From the NCBI GenBank assembly GCA_030428695.1, contig JAUIEM010000068.1:1-30334 (forward strand): a DNA stretch of 30,334 bases. The letters are read 5' to 3'. The stretch comes from a bacterium (GTDB lineage Bacteria > Planctomycetota > J058 > JAJDCP01). The notes below the pieces were generated by a model, which did not search any database, was not told the origin of the DNA, and saw only the letters and a program-made list of their open reading frames with translations. The position numbers and the translations under genes were made by a program. Below are positions 7,027-14,989 of this stretch, one piece after another (the stretch's first letter is position 1; each line of letters begins with the position of its first letter).

Positions 7027-8250
7027 ATGCGACGCGTGGTGATCACCGGCATGGGACTCGTCTCATCGCTGGGCAACTCCCTCTCGACCGTCACCGCGGC
7101 CCTGCGCGAGGGCCGCTCGGGCGTCGAGCGCATCGGCTTGTTCCAGGAGCTCGGCTTCCGCGGACAGCTGTGCGGCACCGTGAGCGACCCCGACCTCGCC
7201 GGGCGGCTCGGCACCAAGAAGCCGCTGCGCTACATGTGCCGGCACGCGCAGTGGGCGGTGTGGTCGGCGATCGAGGCGATCGAGGATGCCGGGCTCGAGC
7301 TCGAGGCGCTGAAGGAAGAGCGCTGCGCGGTGGTGTTCGGCTCCGGCCACGGCAGCTCGTACCCCGTGCGCGACGCCGCGAACATCCTCGCCCAGGGCCT
7401 GCCGACCAAGAAGATCGGGCCCTTCAACATCCCGAAGATCATGGCGTCGGCGGCGACGGCGAACATCTCGGTCACGCTCGGCCTGAAGGGGCGCTCGTAC
7501 ACGGTCTCCTCGGCCTGCTCGAGCAGCTCGCACGCGATCGGTCTGGCCGCGGATCTGATCCGCTTCGGCCGCGAAGACCGCGTCCTGACCGGCGGCTCGG
7601 ACGAGTACGACGAGATCCTCGGCGGCTGCTTCGACGCGATGCGCGCGTTCGCCGAGAGCTACAACGACGAGGCGACCGGCAGCCGGCCCTACGACGTCGG
7701 CCGCGATGGCTTCGTGCCGAGCGGCGGGGCGGGGGTGCTGATGCTCGAGTCCCTCGCCAGCGCCGAGGCGCGCGGAGCCCGCATCTACGGGGAGGTGACG
7801 GGGCACGCGGCGAACTCGGACGGCGTGGACATGTTCGCCCCCGACCGCACCTCGGCCGGGCGCTGCATCGCCGACGGCATCCGCGACGCGGGCCTGACAC
7901 CGGGCGACATCGACTACGTCAACACCCACGGCACCGGCACGGTCAAGGGCGACCTGTCCGAGCTGAGTGCCCTGCGGGACGTGTTCGGCGGCGACTGCCC
8001 GAAGCTGAGCTCGACGAAGTCGATGACGGGGCACGCCTTCGGCGCGGCCGGCGCGATCGAGGCGATCTTCTGCCTGTTGATGATGCGCGAGGGCTTCATC
8101 GCCCCGTCGATCAACATCGAGGCGATCGACCCCGCGTTCGCCGAGCATCCGATCGTGCGGACCTGCGAGGAAGCCGAGCTGCGGCACGTGCTGTCGAACT
8201 CCCTCGGCTTCGGGGGCACCAACGGCGTGCTGGTGCTGTCGAAGGTGTAG
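7027..8250 (+). CDS. fabB: Beta-ketoacyl-ACP synthase I-like
   Basis: 407 residues, the normal length for a KAS I/II condensing enzyme, which elongates acyl-ACP with malonyl-ACP in the cytoplasm. Catalytic residues are visible: Cys in VSSACSSSSHAIG, the first His in NTHGTGT, the second His in SMTGHAFGAAGAIEA, and the closing SNSLGFGGTN. The start MRRVVITGMGLVSSLGN, the phrases YNDEATGSRPYD, SDGVDMFAP and EGFIAPSINIE, and overall colinearity are closer to E. coli FabB than to FabF. Upstream are GGAG, nine bases before the ATG, and a promoter-like pair. The gene is followed after 37 bases by a kinase gene. No fabA is present nearby, so a role in unsaturated fatty acids is not shown. Confidence 0.92.
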   Translation: MRRVVITGMGLVSSLGNSLSTVTAALREGRSGVERIGLFQELGFRGQLCGTVSDPDLAGRLGTKKPLRYMCRHAQWAVWSAIEAIEDAGLELEALKEERCAVVFGSGHGSSYPVRDAANILAQGLPTKKIGPFNIPKIMASAATANISVTLGLKGRSYTVSSACSSSSHAIGLAADLIRFGREDRVLTGGSDEYDEILGGCFDAMRAFAESYNDEATGSRPYDVGRDGFVPSGGAGVLMLESLASAEARGARIYGEVTGHAANSDGVDMFAPDRTSAGRCIADGIRDAGLTPGDIDYVNTHGTGTVKGDLSELSALRDVFGGDCPKLSSTKSMTGHAFGAAGAIEAIFCLLMMREGFIAPSINIEAIDPAFAEHPIVRTCEEAELRHVLSNSLGFGGTNGVLVLSKV

Positions 8251-8287
8251 CCACCGGGACGGCCCTCCGCCGCGACGGGGAGAGGCG

Positions 8288-9961
8288 ATGCGCACAGAGC
8301 GGGGTGGGGACGACGGCCCGCCGGCGGACTCTCCCTCGGAGCTCTACGATCGCTTCCTCGACGCCGCGCTCGCCGGCGACTGTGAGGAACCCGCCGCCTT
8401 CCTCGCCCGCCACGGCCGCGACGACCCCAGCCTGCTCGCCCGGCTCGGTTCCCTCCACCGCCTCGCCCTGCGCCGGGCCCTGCGTCAGGCGCCGGCCCTG
8501 GAGGTCGAGCGCATCGGCGGCTTCCGCATCCTGCGTCCCCTCGGGCGGGGCGGCATGGGCGAGGTGTACGTCGCCGAGCGCGAGCGCGACGGTGAGCTCG
8601 CCGCCCTCAAGGTGATGCGCGGCGCCTTCCGCGACGAGCCCGAGGCCCTCGAGCGCTTCCTGCGCGAGATCCGCGCGGTCGAGCAGCTCGCGCACGAGCA
8701 CATCGTGCCGGTGCTCGACAGCGGCAGCGAGGACGGGGTCCTGTTCGTCGCGTTCGCCCTGATCGACGGGCAGGATCTCGCCGCGCACCTGCGCGAGCAC
8801 GGGCCGCTGCCCTGCCCCGAGGCGCTGCGCTGGGCGGCGGCGATCGCCCGGGCGCTGCATCACGCTCACGGGCGCGGGCTGATCCACCGCGACGTCAAGC
8901 CCGCGAACATCCTGATCCGGACCGGCGGCTGCCCCCTGCTGATCGACTTCGGGCTCGCCCGGGACGCCAAGGGCGAGCTCTCGACGCTGACCCGCTCCTT
9001 CGTCGGGACCCCGGGCTACGCCGCGCCCGAGCAACGCCTGGGGAGCTGCGACGCGCGCAGTGATGTGTACGGCCTCGGGGCGACGCTGTACCGCTGCCTG
9101 AGCGGGCGGCTGCCCTTCGAGGACGCGCGGACGGACCTCGCGAGCCTGCTCGCCCGACGGCTGCCCCCGATCGGACGCGACGACCTCGTGCCGGGGCTGG
9201 AGGAGGTCCTCGAGCGCGCGCTCTGCTCCGATCCACGCAGCCGCTACGCGAGCGCGGAGGAGCTCGCGCGAGCCCTCGAGGCGCTCGCACGCGGAGCTGC
9301 CGCGGAGCCGTCGCCGCGCGAGGCGCTGCACGCGCCGCCAGCGCCTCGCCCGCGGCGCTCGTGGAGACGCCCCGCGCTCGCCTTTGCGGTCTTCGCGTGC
9401 GCGCTCGGCGCGGCGTTCCTGCTGCCCGGAGGCGCGCCCTCCACGCCGGAGCCGTCGCTGCGTCGCGCCTTCGACTTCGCGCGGCCGGAGGCGTCCGCCG
9501 CCTTCCGGTCCGAGGGGGTCGCGCCCTGGCGGCCCCCGGATGGCGATGCCCTCCTGTTCCGGGCGTCCCGGGGCTGGCTGGCGCTGCCGGACAGCGTCGC
9601 GGTGCTCGGCCTCGGCGCGCGCTTCGCCCTGACCGGCTCCGGCGGCGTCGGGGTCGGCCTGGCCGGGCCGGAGGGGCAGCTGCTGGTGCGCTGCGAGCGC
9701 TTCGGGCAGGCCGTGCGCGGGACGCTGATCGCGCCGGGGCTGCGGGAGTCCCGGGCGCTTCCGGCGCCTCCCGGGGAGCGCTGGGAGCTCGCCCTGCGCT
9801 GGCGCGCGGACACCCTGCGCTGCAGCCTCGGGGGACAGACCTGGCTGCGCGTGCCGCTCGCGCTCCCCCGCGGGCGCCCGGGCGTGTGGCTGGACACCCG
9901 GCGCGCAGGGGCCGAGCTCGCGCTGCACGGCGTGTGGCTCGAGCAGCGTTCCCTGCGCTGA
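8288..9961 (+). CDS. Membrane-anchored Ser/Thr protein kinase
   Basis: 557 residues. A short N-terminal helical region (1-75, with SELYDRFLDAALAG) resembles the leader found in many planctomycete-type kinases. The Hanks kinase domain covers about 78-335: GRGGMGEV glycine loop, Lys108 in AALKVM, HRDVKPAN at 200-207, DFG at 220-222, GTPGYAAPEQ activation segment, and DVYGLG. A single membrane helix follows at about 362-380 (LAFAVFACALGAAFLLP). The outer domain of about 170 residues is beta-rich and ends in WLEQRSLR; it may be a lectin/LamG-like sensor, but no family is recognised. All catalytic residues are present. It starts 37 bases after the fabB-like gene with GGGGAG before the ATG, so the two may be cotranscribed. 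The sigma-factor gene lies 90 bases downstream. Confidence 0.9.
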   Translation: MRTERGGDDGPPADSPSELYDRFLDAALAGDCEEPAAFLARHGRDDPSLLARLGSLHRLALRRALRQAPALEVERIGGFRILRPLGRGGMGEVYVAERERDGELAALKVMRGAFRDEPEALERFLREIRAVEQLAHEHIVPVLDSGSEDGVLFVAFALIDGQDLAAHLREHGPLPCPEALRWAAAIARALHHAHGRGLIHRDVKPANILIRTGGCPLLIDFGLARDAKGELSTLTRSFVGTPGYAAPEQRLGSCDARSDVYGLGATLYRCLSGRLPFEDARTDLASLLARRLPPIGRDDLVPGLEEVLERALCSDPRSRYASAEELARALEALARGAAAEPSPREALHAPPAPRPRRSWRRPALAFAVFACALGAAFLLPGGAPSTPEPSLRRAFDFARPEASAAFRSEGVAPWRPPDGDALLFRASRGWLALPDSVAVLGLGARFALTGSGGVGVGLAGPEGQLLVRCERFGQAVRGTLIAPGLRESRALPAPPGERWELALRWRADTLRCSLGGQTWLRVPLALPRGRPGVWLDTRRAGAELALHGVWLEQRSLR

Positions 9962-10051
9962 GCGCGGCCGTCGCACGGTGCCACGTCCTGGTTGGCGCAT
10001 CGTTCCTTGTCCTGCCCGGTATAGGGTGTACAACGAGGGGAGGGGGACACG

Positions 10052-10606
10052 ATGCAGGACACGCCGAGCCTCGACGAAGCGCTCGTGCGCTACCAGCCGC
10101 AGCTGACTGGCTACATCCGCCAGCAGCGGGGGCTGCGCCTCGCCCGCTTCGAGACGGTCGAGGATCTCGTGCAGGGTGTGATGTGCGACGCGCTGAAGCA
10201 ACGCGAGCGCTTCGTCTGGCGCGGCCCGGCGCGGTTCCAGTCCTGGCTGCAGACGGTCGCCCGCCACCACCTGATCAACCGCGCGGAGTACTGGACGGCC
10301 CTGCGCCGGGATTCCCGTCGGCTGATCCGCTTCATCGAGCGGGAGAGCCGGCCCTTCGACCCGCCCGCGAGCGCGACCAGCCCGTCGAGCCTGGCGGCGC
10401 GGCGCGAGCAGCTCGTGCTGGTGGTGCAGGCGATCGCCAAGCTGCGTCCGCGCGACCGCGCCGTGCTGGAGGAGCTGAGCGCCGGCGCGGACATCGAGGG
10501 TCTCGCGGAGGCGCTCGGGATCTCGTACCAGGCCGCGAAGCAGGCGCGGCTGCGGGCCCTGGACCGGGTCCACAAGCTGTACACCCTGCTGCGCGACGCC
10601 GGCTGA
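10052..10606 (+). CDS. ECF-type RNA polymerase sigma factor
   Basis: 184 residues with the two-domain layout of ECF sigma factors. Region 2 covers about 13-75 (YQPQLTGYIRQQ, VEDLVQGVMCDALKQRERF, FQSWLQTVARHHLINR). After a linker rich in Arg and Pro, region 4 covers about 128-180 (LRPRDRAVLEEL, then LAEALGISYQAAKQARLRAL as the helix-turn-helix). The style matches sigma factors found near Ser/Thr kinases in planctomycetes. No anti-sigma gene is adjacent; kinase genes lie on both sides on the same strand. The ribosome site GGGAGGGGG lies just before the ATG. A TATAGG box at 10020-10025 could be a -10 element, but no matching -35 is clear. Autoregulation or control by phosphorylation is possible but not shown. 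Confidence 0.88.
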   Translation: MQDTPSLDEALVRYQPQLTGYIRQQRGLRLARFETVEDLVQGVMCDALKQRERFVWRGPARFQSWLQTVARHHLINRAEYWTALRRDSRRLIRFIERESRPFDPPASATSPSSLAARREQLVLVVQAIAKLRPRDRAVLEELSAGADIEGLAEALGISYQAAKQARLRALDRVHKLYTLLRDAG

Positions 10607-10636
10607 GCGCGCCCTGGGCCGGGTCGAGAGAACCGG

Positions 10637-10678
10637 CATGTGGGCCGCCTGCGCGACGATTCTCGCGCCGACCACATG
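10637..10678 (+). terminator. Two-part hairpin after the sigma-factor gene
   Basis: Outer arms CATGTGG and CCACATG (7 bp) enclose inner arms GCGCGA and TCGCGC (6 bp) around loop CGATTC. It lies 31 bases after the stop. There is no T-tract, so Rho-dependent ending or RNA protection is as likely as intrinsic termination. Confidence 0.4.
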
Positions 10679-10682
10679 TTGC

Positions 10683-10716
10683 ATGACCCCGGTGCATCGA
10701 ACGGGATGACCCCGGT
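10683..10716 (+). promoter_or_regulatory. Direct repeat ATGACCCCGGT, two copies
   Basis: Exact 11-base copies at 10683-10693 and 10706-10716, 23 bases apart start to start (about two helical turns), lie about 95-130 bases upstream of the FHA-kinase gene. The spacing suits a pair of activator or repressor sites on one face of the DNA. The A/T-rich patch at 10771-10789 (TAAACTAGTATGCAAT) probably holds that gene's -10 region. Confidence 0.4.
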
Positions 10717-10811
10717 TGTTGCCCGACAGTGCCTTTCCGCCGCGAAAAGGGCGCGCCGTAGGACGATGTTTGCTAAACTAGTATGCAATCCGCAAAACTC
10801 GTTGGCCGCGC

Positions 10812-13094
10812 ATGCACGCAAAGCTCGAGATCATCAACGGCAACAAGGCCGGCTCGGTCGTCACCGTCAGCGGCTCGCTGATCATCGGACGCCGGGGCGA
10901 TGCGGGCCTGTCCCTCGACGATCCGGGGATCTCCTGGAACCACGCGCGCATCGAGCCGAACGGCAACGAGCTCTGGGTCGCCGACCTCGGCAGCGCCAAC
11001 GGCACCTTCCTCGACGGCAAGCGGGTGCCGAAGACCTGGGTCTTCCTGCCCCCCGGTGCCGAGCTGCGCTTCGCGAACATCAAGTGCAAGGTGCGCGTCG
11101 AAGACCGCGCGGTCGCTGCCGCCCCCGACCCGCTCGCCAAGCCGCCGGAGTCTGCCCGCCTGCGCCAGCACGAGCCGCGGGATGAGAACGACCCGCCGAC
11201 GATCCAGATGCGCCCCCTGTCCGACTCCGACTTCCCGACCTACCGGGCGCCGGACACCCTGCGCTTCAAGGACCAGCACCCGCCACGGGTCACGCCCCTG
11301 CCCTCGAACCGGACGCCGACCCCGCACTCGAAGACGCCGATGGTCAACTCCTTCGGCACCGACTCGAACCGCATCGGGTCGCTGCCCGAGCCCCACGATC
11401 CGACCTGCCGCTCCTGCGGGCACAGCAACCCGCCGCACGTCACCTTCTGCATGCAGTGCGGCGTCGCCCTGACCGGGGCGGTGCAGCCGAAGGTGACCGC
11501 GAGCCCGCCGAAGCCCGCCGTCGAGGACGACCCCTCGGCCCTGACCGGACGCAACACGGTCCAGGTCAAGAACCCCTACGCGCCCTTCCTCGGTCGCACG
11601 ATCAACGGCTACCGCATCGAGCGGAAGCTCGGCCACGGCGCCTACGGCATGGTGTTCGAGGCGCGCCAGGTCAAGCTGAAGCGCAACGTCGCGATCAAGG
11701 TGCTGCCGCCGGTGCTGTCCCACGACCGGGCGGTGATCTCGCGCTTCGAGACCGAGGCCCAGGCGGTCGCGCGCATCGAGCATCCGAACATCGTGTCGGT
11801 GTTCGACATGTTCCAGGCCGAGGGCCTGTTCTGCATCGCGATGGCCCACGTCGAGGGCGGCTCGGTGCGCGACCTGATCAAGAAGGAAGGCCAGCTGACC
11901 GAGCCGCTCGCCGCCCGCCTCGCCTACGAGACCGCCCTCGGGCTGTGGGCCGCGTTCGAGAAGGGCGTCGTGCACCGCGACATCAAGCCCGAGAACCTGC
12001 TGCTCAACCGCAAGGGTCGCATCAAGATCGTCGACTTCGGCCTCGCCAAGGCCGCCGAGCTCTCGACGGGCCTGACCGTGTCCGGCGCCTTCATGGGCAC
12101 GCCCGCCTACATGTCCCCGGAGCAGTGGCGCGACAGCCACGAGTCCGACCACCGCAGCGACCTGTACTCCCTCGGGGTGACGCTCTTCCAGATCCTCGCC
12201 GGGCGCGTGCCCTTCGAGGGGCCGACCACGCCCGCCTACGTCGAGCAGCACGTGCTGCAGGATCCGCCGCGCATCAAGGACCTGCGCGAGGACGTCAGCG
12301 ACGAGATGGCGCGCATCGTCCACCGCCTGCTCGAGAAGAACCCCGACGAGCGCTTCCAGACCGGCGCCGAGGTCGCCGAGGCCCTGAAGCCGCTGATGGA
12401 AGAGCTGCCGATCAGCGGCGTCGGCAAGCCGATCGCGCCGAAGAAGAAGATCCCCTCGCAGAAGGTGCCGCGGGTCGCGAAGGAGCCGCGGCCCGAGCCG
12501 CCCGCCGACGCCGCCGCGGTCGCCTCGGGCAAGGGCGGCACGCCGCTCGTGTTGGTCCTGCTCCTGCTATTGATCGGCGGCGGGGGCGGCATCGCGTGGT
12601 GGGTGAGCGATCCGGCGCCGACCGGTGCCCAGGGCATCATCTACCCCGCCAACCTCAGCTGGTTGAAGACGCGCAGCGTCGACGTCCAGGTCCAGGCCGG
12701 CGACTTCGACGCGGAGAACGTCTTCGTCAACGGCCAGCGCGCCCGCTCGGGAAGCCAGTCCGGCCTGTTCATCGCCCTCGTCCAGCTCGAGGAAGGGGAG
12801 AGGAAGGTCCTCGAGTGCGTGATGCGGGCCTCCGACGGCAGCGAGCAGAAGCTCCTGGTGCTGGTCAACGTCGACTTCACGGCGCCCGAGGTCGAGGTCG
12901 AGGTCGAGGCGGCCGACGGGCATCTGCTCCTCAAGATCACGAGCAACGAGCCTCTGACCGAGGTCGCCTGCGGCGAGGCGGTCAGCCGCGAGCTCGCCCG
13001 CGAGCACACCCTGACCGTGCCCACTGCCGAGTCCCTGACGGTCGTCGCCTTCGACCGGGCGGGGAACCGCTGGAGCGACGTGGTCCGGCCGTGA
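10812..13094 (+). CDS. FHA domain, zinc ribbon, Ser/Thr kinase and extracytoplasmic Ig-like domain in one protein
   Basis: 760 residues. FHA phosphothreonine-binding domain at 1-97 (IIGRRGD, SWNHARI, SANGTFLDGK). A Pro/Thr-rich linker with possible self-phosphorylation sites such as TPLPSNRTPTPHSKTP. A four-Cys zinc ribbon at 199-216 (CRSCG and CMQCG). Kinase domain about 266-530: GHGAYGMV, Lys296, HRDIKPEN 388-395, DFG 408-410, GTPAYMSPEQ, DLYSLG. Membrane helix about 577-597 (LVLVLLLLLIGGGGG). The remaining 160 outer residues are beta-rich, with a part resembling bacterial Ig-like folds (VDFTAPEVEVEVEA, VVAFDRAGNRWSD). Autophosphorylated linker threonines could bind the protein's own FHA domain. 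No clear ribosome site precedes the ATG, which is unusual here; leaderless or weakly initiated translation is possible. Confidence 0.92.
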   Translation: MHAKLEIINGNKAGSVVTVSGSLIIGRRGDAGLSLDDPGISWNHARIEPNGNELWVADLGSANGTFLDGKRVPKTWVFLPPGAELRFANIKCKVRVEDRAVAAAPDPLAKPPESARLRQHEPRDENDPPTIQMRPLSDSDFPTYRAPDTLRFKDQHPPRVTPLPSNRTPTPHSKTPMVNSFGTDSNRIGSLPEPHDPTCRSCGHSNPPHVTFCMQCGVALTGAVQPKVTASPPKPAVEDDPSALTGRNTVQVKNPYAPFLGRTINGYRIERKLGHGAYGMVFEARQVKLKRNVAIKVLPPVLSHDRAVISRFETEAQAVARIEHPNIVSVFDMFQAEGLFCIAMAHVEGGSVRDLIKKEGQLTEPLAARLAYETALGLWAAFEKGVVHRDIKPENLLLNRKGRIKIVDFGLAKAAELSTGLTVSGAFMGTPAYMSPEQWRDSHESDHRSDLYSLGVTLFQILAGRVPFEGPTTPAYVEQHVLQDPPRIKDLREDVSDEMARIVHRLLEKNPDERFQTGAEVAEALKPLMEELPISGVGKPIAPKKKIPSQKVPRVAKEPRPEPPADAAAVASGKGGTPLVLVLLLLLIGGGGGIAWWVSDPAPTGAQGIIYPANLSWLKTRSVDVQVQAGDFDAENVFVNGQRARSGSQSGLFIALVQLEEGERKVLECVMRASDGSEQKLLVLVNVDFTAPEVEVEVEAADGHLLLKITSNEPLTEVACGEAVSRELAREHTLTVPTAESLTVVAFDRAGNRWSDVVRP

Positions 13095-13140
13095 CGAGCG
13101 CGGCGAGGGGGTGCTTCCGCTTCCCGTTCGATCCTGAAAC

Positions 13141-13170
13141 CCCGGACTTCCCGGCGTTCGACCGTCCGGG
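13141..13170 (+). terminator. Possible terminator hairpin after the FHA-kinase gene
   Basis: CCCGGAC and GTCCGGG form a 7-bp stem with a 16-base loop, 46 bases after the stop. Only TTG follows, so support is modest. Confidence 0.35.
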
Positions 13171-13240
13171 TTGCATCGCCGCTCGCCGGCTCCAACGGCG
13201 TACCTCTGAGGGGTAGCCCAGCGGCGAACAGGAGCGAAGC

Positions 13241-14878
13241 ATGGCGAACATCCGCATCCGTGTAGGGGACGATGTCCTGGCCGTACCCCCGAAGAGCTCG
13301 ATCACCGAGATCTTCGGCCGGGTGGACGTCGAGCGCAAACGGATCATCGCCGCGCTGCTCAACAACCACCTCGTCAGCCTCAACACCCAGCTGAGCGGAG
13401 ACGCCGTCGTCCGCCCCGTAGTCCTGGGTGAGGAAGAGGCGGAGCCGGTCCAGCGGAGGACCGCCTGCCTCGCCCTGCACGCGGTCGCCCAGGAGCGCTT
13501 TCCCGACCTCACCCTGCACATCGGCCAGTCGCTCGATCGCTCCTGTTTCTACGAGGTGCGGGGCTACGAGGGCGATCTCGCCGAGCTGGCCGGCTCCCTC
13601 GGTGAGGCGCTCGCCGCTCTCGCCGCGGCGCGGGTGCAGGTCGTGCAGCGCGCGATCACCGTCGAGGCGGCGGAGAAGCTGTTCCGCAGCGGGAACAAGT
13701 GCAGCCTGCTGCGGACCTGGGCCTCGCCGACCGTCAGCCTCGTGGAGCTCGGGGGCTTCGTCGACATCGGCCACGGGCCCTACGCCCCCCACACCGGCTA
13801 TGTCGAGGGCTGCCGCGTACAGGTCTACGCGTCGGGGGTGGTGCTGCGCTTCCCCGGCAGCTCCGAGACCATCGACCAGGAACGGGGCCGCAGCCTGTAC
13901 CGCACGTACATCGAGACCCGCGATTGGAACCGGCGGCTCGGGGTCGCGACCATCGGCCAGCTCAACCAGGCGGTGCTCGAGGACCGGATGGACGACGTGC
14001 TGCGGGTCGCCGAGGCCCTGCACGAGAAGAAGATCGCGGCGCTCGCCGAGACCATCGGTGCCCGCCCCGAGCTGCGGGTGATCAGCGTCGCGGGGCCCTC
14101 GTCGGCGGGCAAGACCACCTTCGTGCGGCGGCTGAGCATCCAGCTTCGGGTGCTCGGAATCGAGCCGGTCTGCATCAGCCTCGACGACTACTACCGCGAC
14201 CGCTCCGAGTGTCCGCGCGACGAGACCGGGGAGTACGACTTCGAGGCCCTCGAGGCGCTCAAGCTCGAGCTGATCGATGAACATCTGCTCGCCCTGCTCG
14301 CGGGCGTCCCGATCCGCGTGCCGCGCTTCGAGTTCCAGCTCGGGACCGCGGCTCCGGAGACCAGCTGGCGTCGGGTCGAGCTCGGCCCCCGGCAGGTCGC
14401 ATTGATCGAGGGGATCCACGGTCTCAACCCGCGGCTGACCGGCAAGGTCCCCCCGGATGCCCTGTTCCGCATCTTCGTCGACGGGCTGACCCAGCTGGTC
14501 ATCGACGAGCACAACCGCCTGAACACCGCGGATTGCCGGCTGCTCCGTCGCCTGGTGCGCGATCGCCGCTACCGCGCCACCAGCGCGGCCGACACCATCA
14601 TGCGCTGGCCGAGTGTCCAGCGGGGTGCCTGCCGCCACATCTTCCCGTTCCAGGACCGCGCCGATGCGGTGTTCAACTCCGCCCTGGTCTACGAGACCGC
14701 GGTGCTGAAGACGTTCGCCTGGCGTTACCTGCTCGAGGTCCCGCGCCGCCACCCGGCGCGGGTCACGGCCTACCGCCTGCTCAAGCTGCTCGAGCTGTTC
14801 GTGCCGGTGTTCCCCGACGGGGTGCCGGCCAACAGCGTGCTGCGTGAGTTCATCGGCGGCAGCGGCTTCTCGTACTGA
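13241..14878 (+). CDS. TGS/ThrRS-like N-terminus fused to a uridine kinase-type P-loop domain
   Basis: 545 residues. Residues 1-65 look like a TGS-type beta-grasp domain, and 66-270 follow the threonyl-tRNA-synthetase-like second domain (YEVRGYEGDL, LVELGGFVDIGHGPYAPHTGY). The kinase domain starts about 278: P-loop GPSSAGKTT at 285-293, then SLDDYYRDR as in uridine kinases, DFEALEAL, VALIEGIHGLN (Walker B region) and a lid rich in Arg (RLVRDRRYRATSA). This fusion is a known family of nucleoside (uridine) kinase-like proteins; phosphorylation of uridine or cytidine is the likely reaction, but the true substrate is uncertain. The ATG has AGGAG six bases upstream. It stands 146 bases after the kinase gene and converges with the next. 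Confidence 0.88.
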   Translation: MANIRIRVGDDVLAVPPKSSITEIFGRVDVERKRIIAALLNNHLVSLNTQLSGDAVVRPVVLGEEEAEPVQRRTACLALHAVAQERFPDLTLHIGQSLDRSCFYEVRGYEGDLAELAGSLGEALAALAAARVQVVQRAITVEAAEKLFRSGNKCSLLRTWASPTVSLVELGGFVDIGHGPYAPHTGYVEGCRVQVYASGVVLRFPGSSETIDQERGRSLYRTYIETRDWNRRLGVATIGQLNQAVLEDRMDDVLRVAEALHEKKIAALAETIGARPELRVISVAGPSSAGKTTFVRRLSIQLRVLGIEPVCISLDDYYRDRSECPRDETGEYDFEALEALKLELIDEHLLALLAGVPIRVPRFEFQLGTAAPETSWRRVELGPRQVALIEGIHGLNPRLTGKVPPDALFRIFVDGLTQLVIDEHNRLNTADCRLLRRLVRDRRYRATSAADTIMRWPSVQRGACRHIFPFQDRADAVFNSALVYETAVLKTFAWRYLLEVPRRHPARVTAYRLLKLLELFVPVFPDGVPANSVLREFIGGSGFSY

Positions 14879-14882
14879 CCGT

Positions 14883-14904
14883 GTCTTCCACCGCGGCGGA
14901 AGAC
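14883..14904. terminator. Hairpin between converging genes
   Basis: GTCTTCC and GGAAGAC are perfect 7-base arms around a near-palindromic core (CCGCGG). It begins five bases after the kinase-like gene's stop, in the 111-base gap before the minus-strand gene's 3' end, so it could serve both strands. Confidence 0.5.
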
Positions 14905-14989
14905 GATGGGAGACCCGGGCTGTTCCCACGCAACGGCGCAGGCGCCGTCGCGCGGCGCCCGGCTCTCCCGCATCAGTCGGCGTCGGCGC

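Noticed and set aside
4212..7217. 1001-codon minus-strand open frame
   Set aside because: Runs antisense through three plus-strand genes or remnants and has no recognisable domain; long frames arise by chance at this GC.
8111..10684. 857-codon minus-strand open frame
   Set aside because: Shadow of the kinase and sigma-factor genes, which carry complete motifs.
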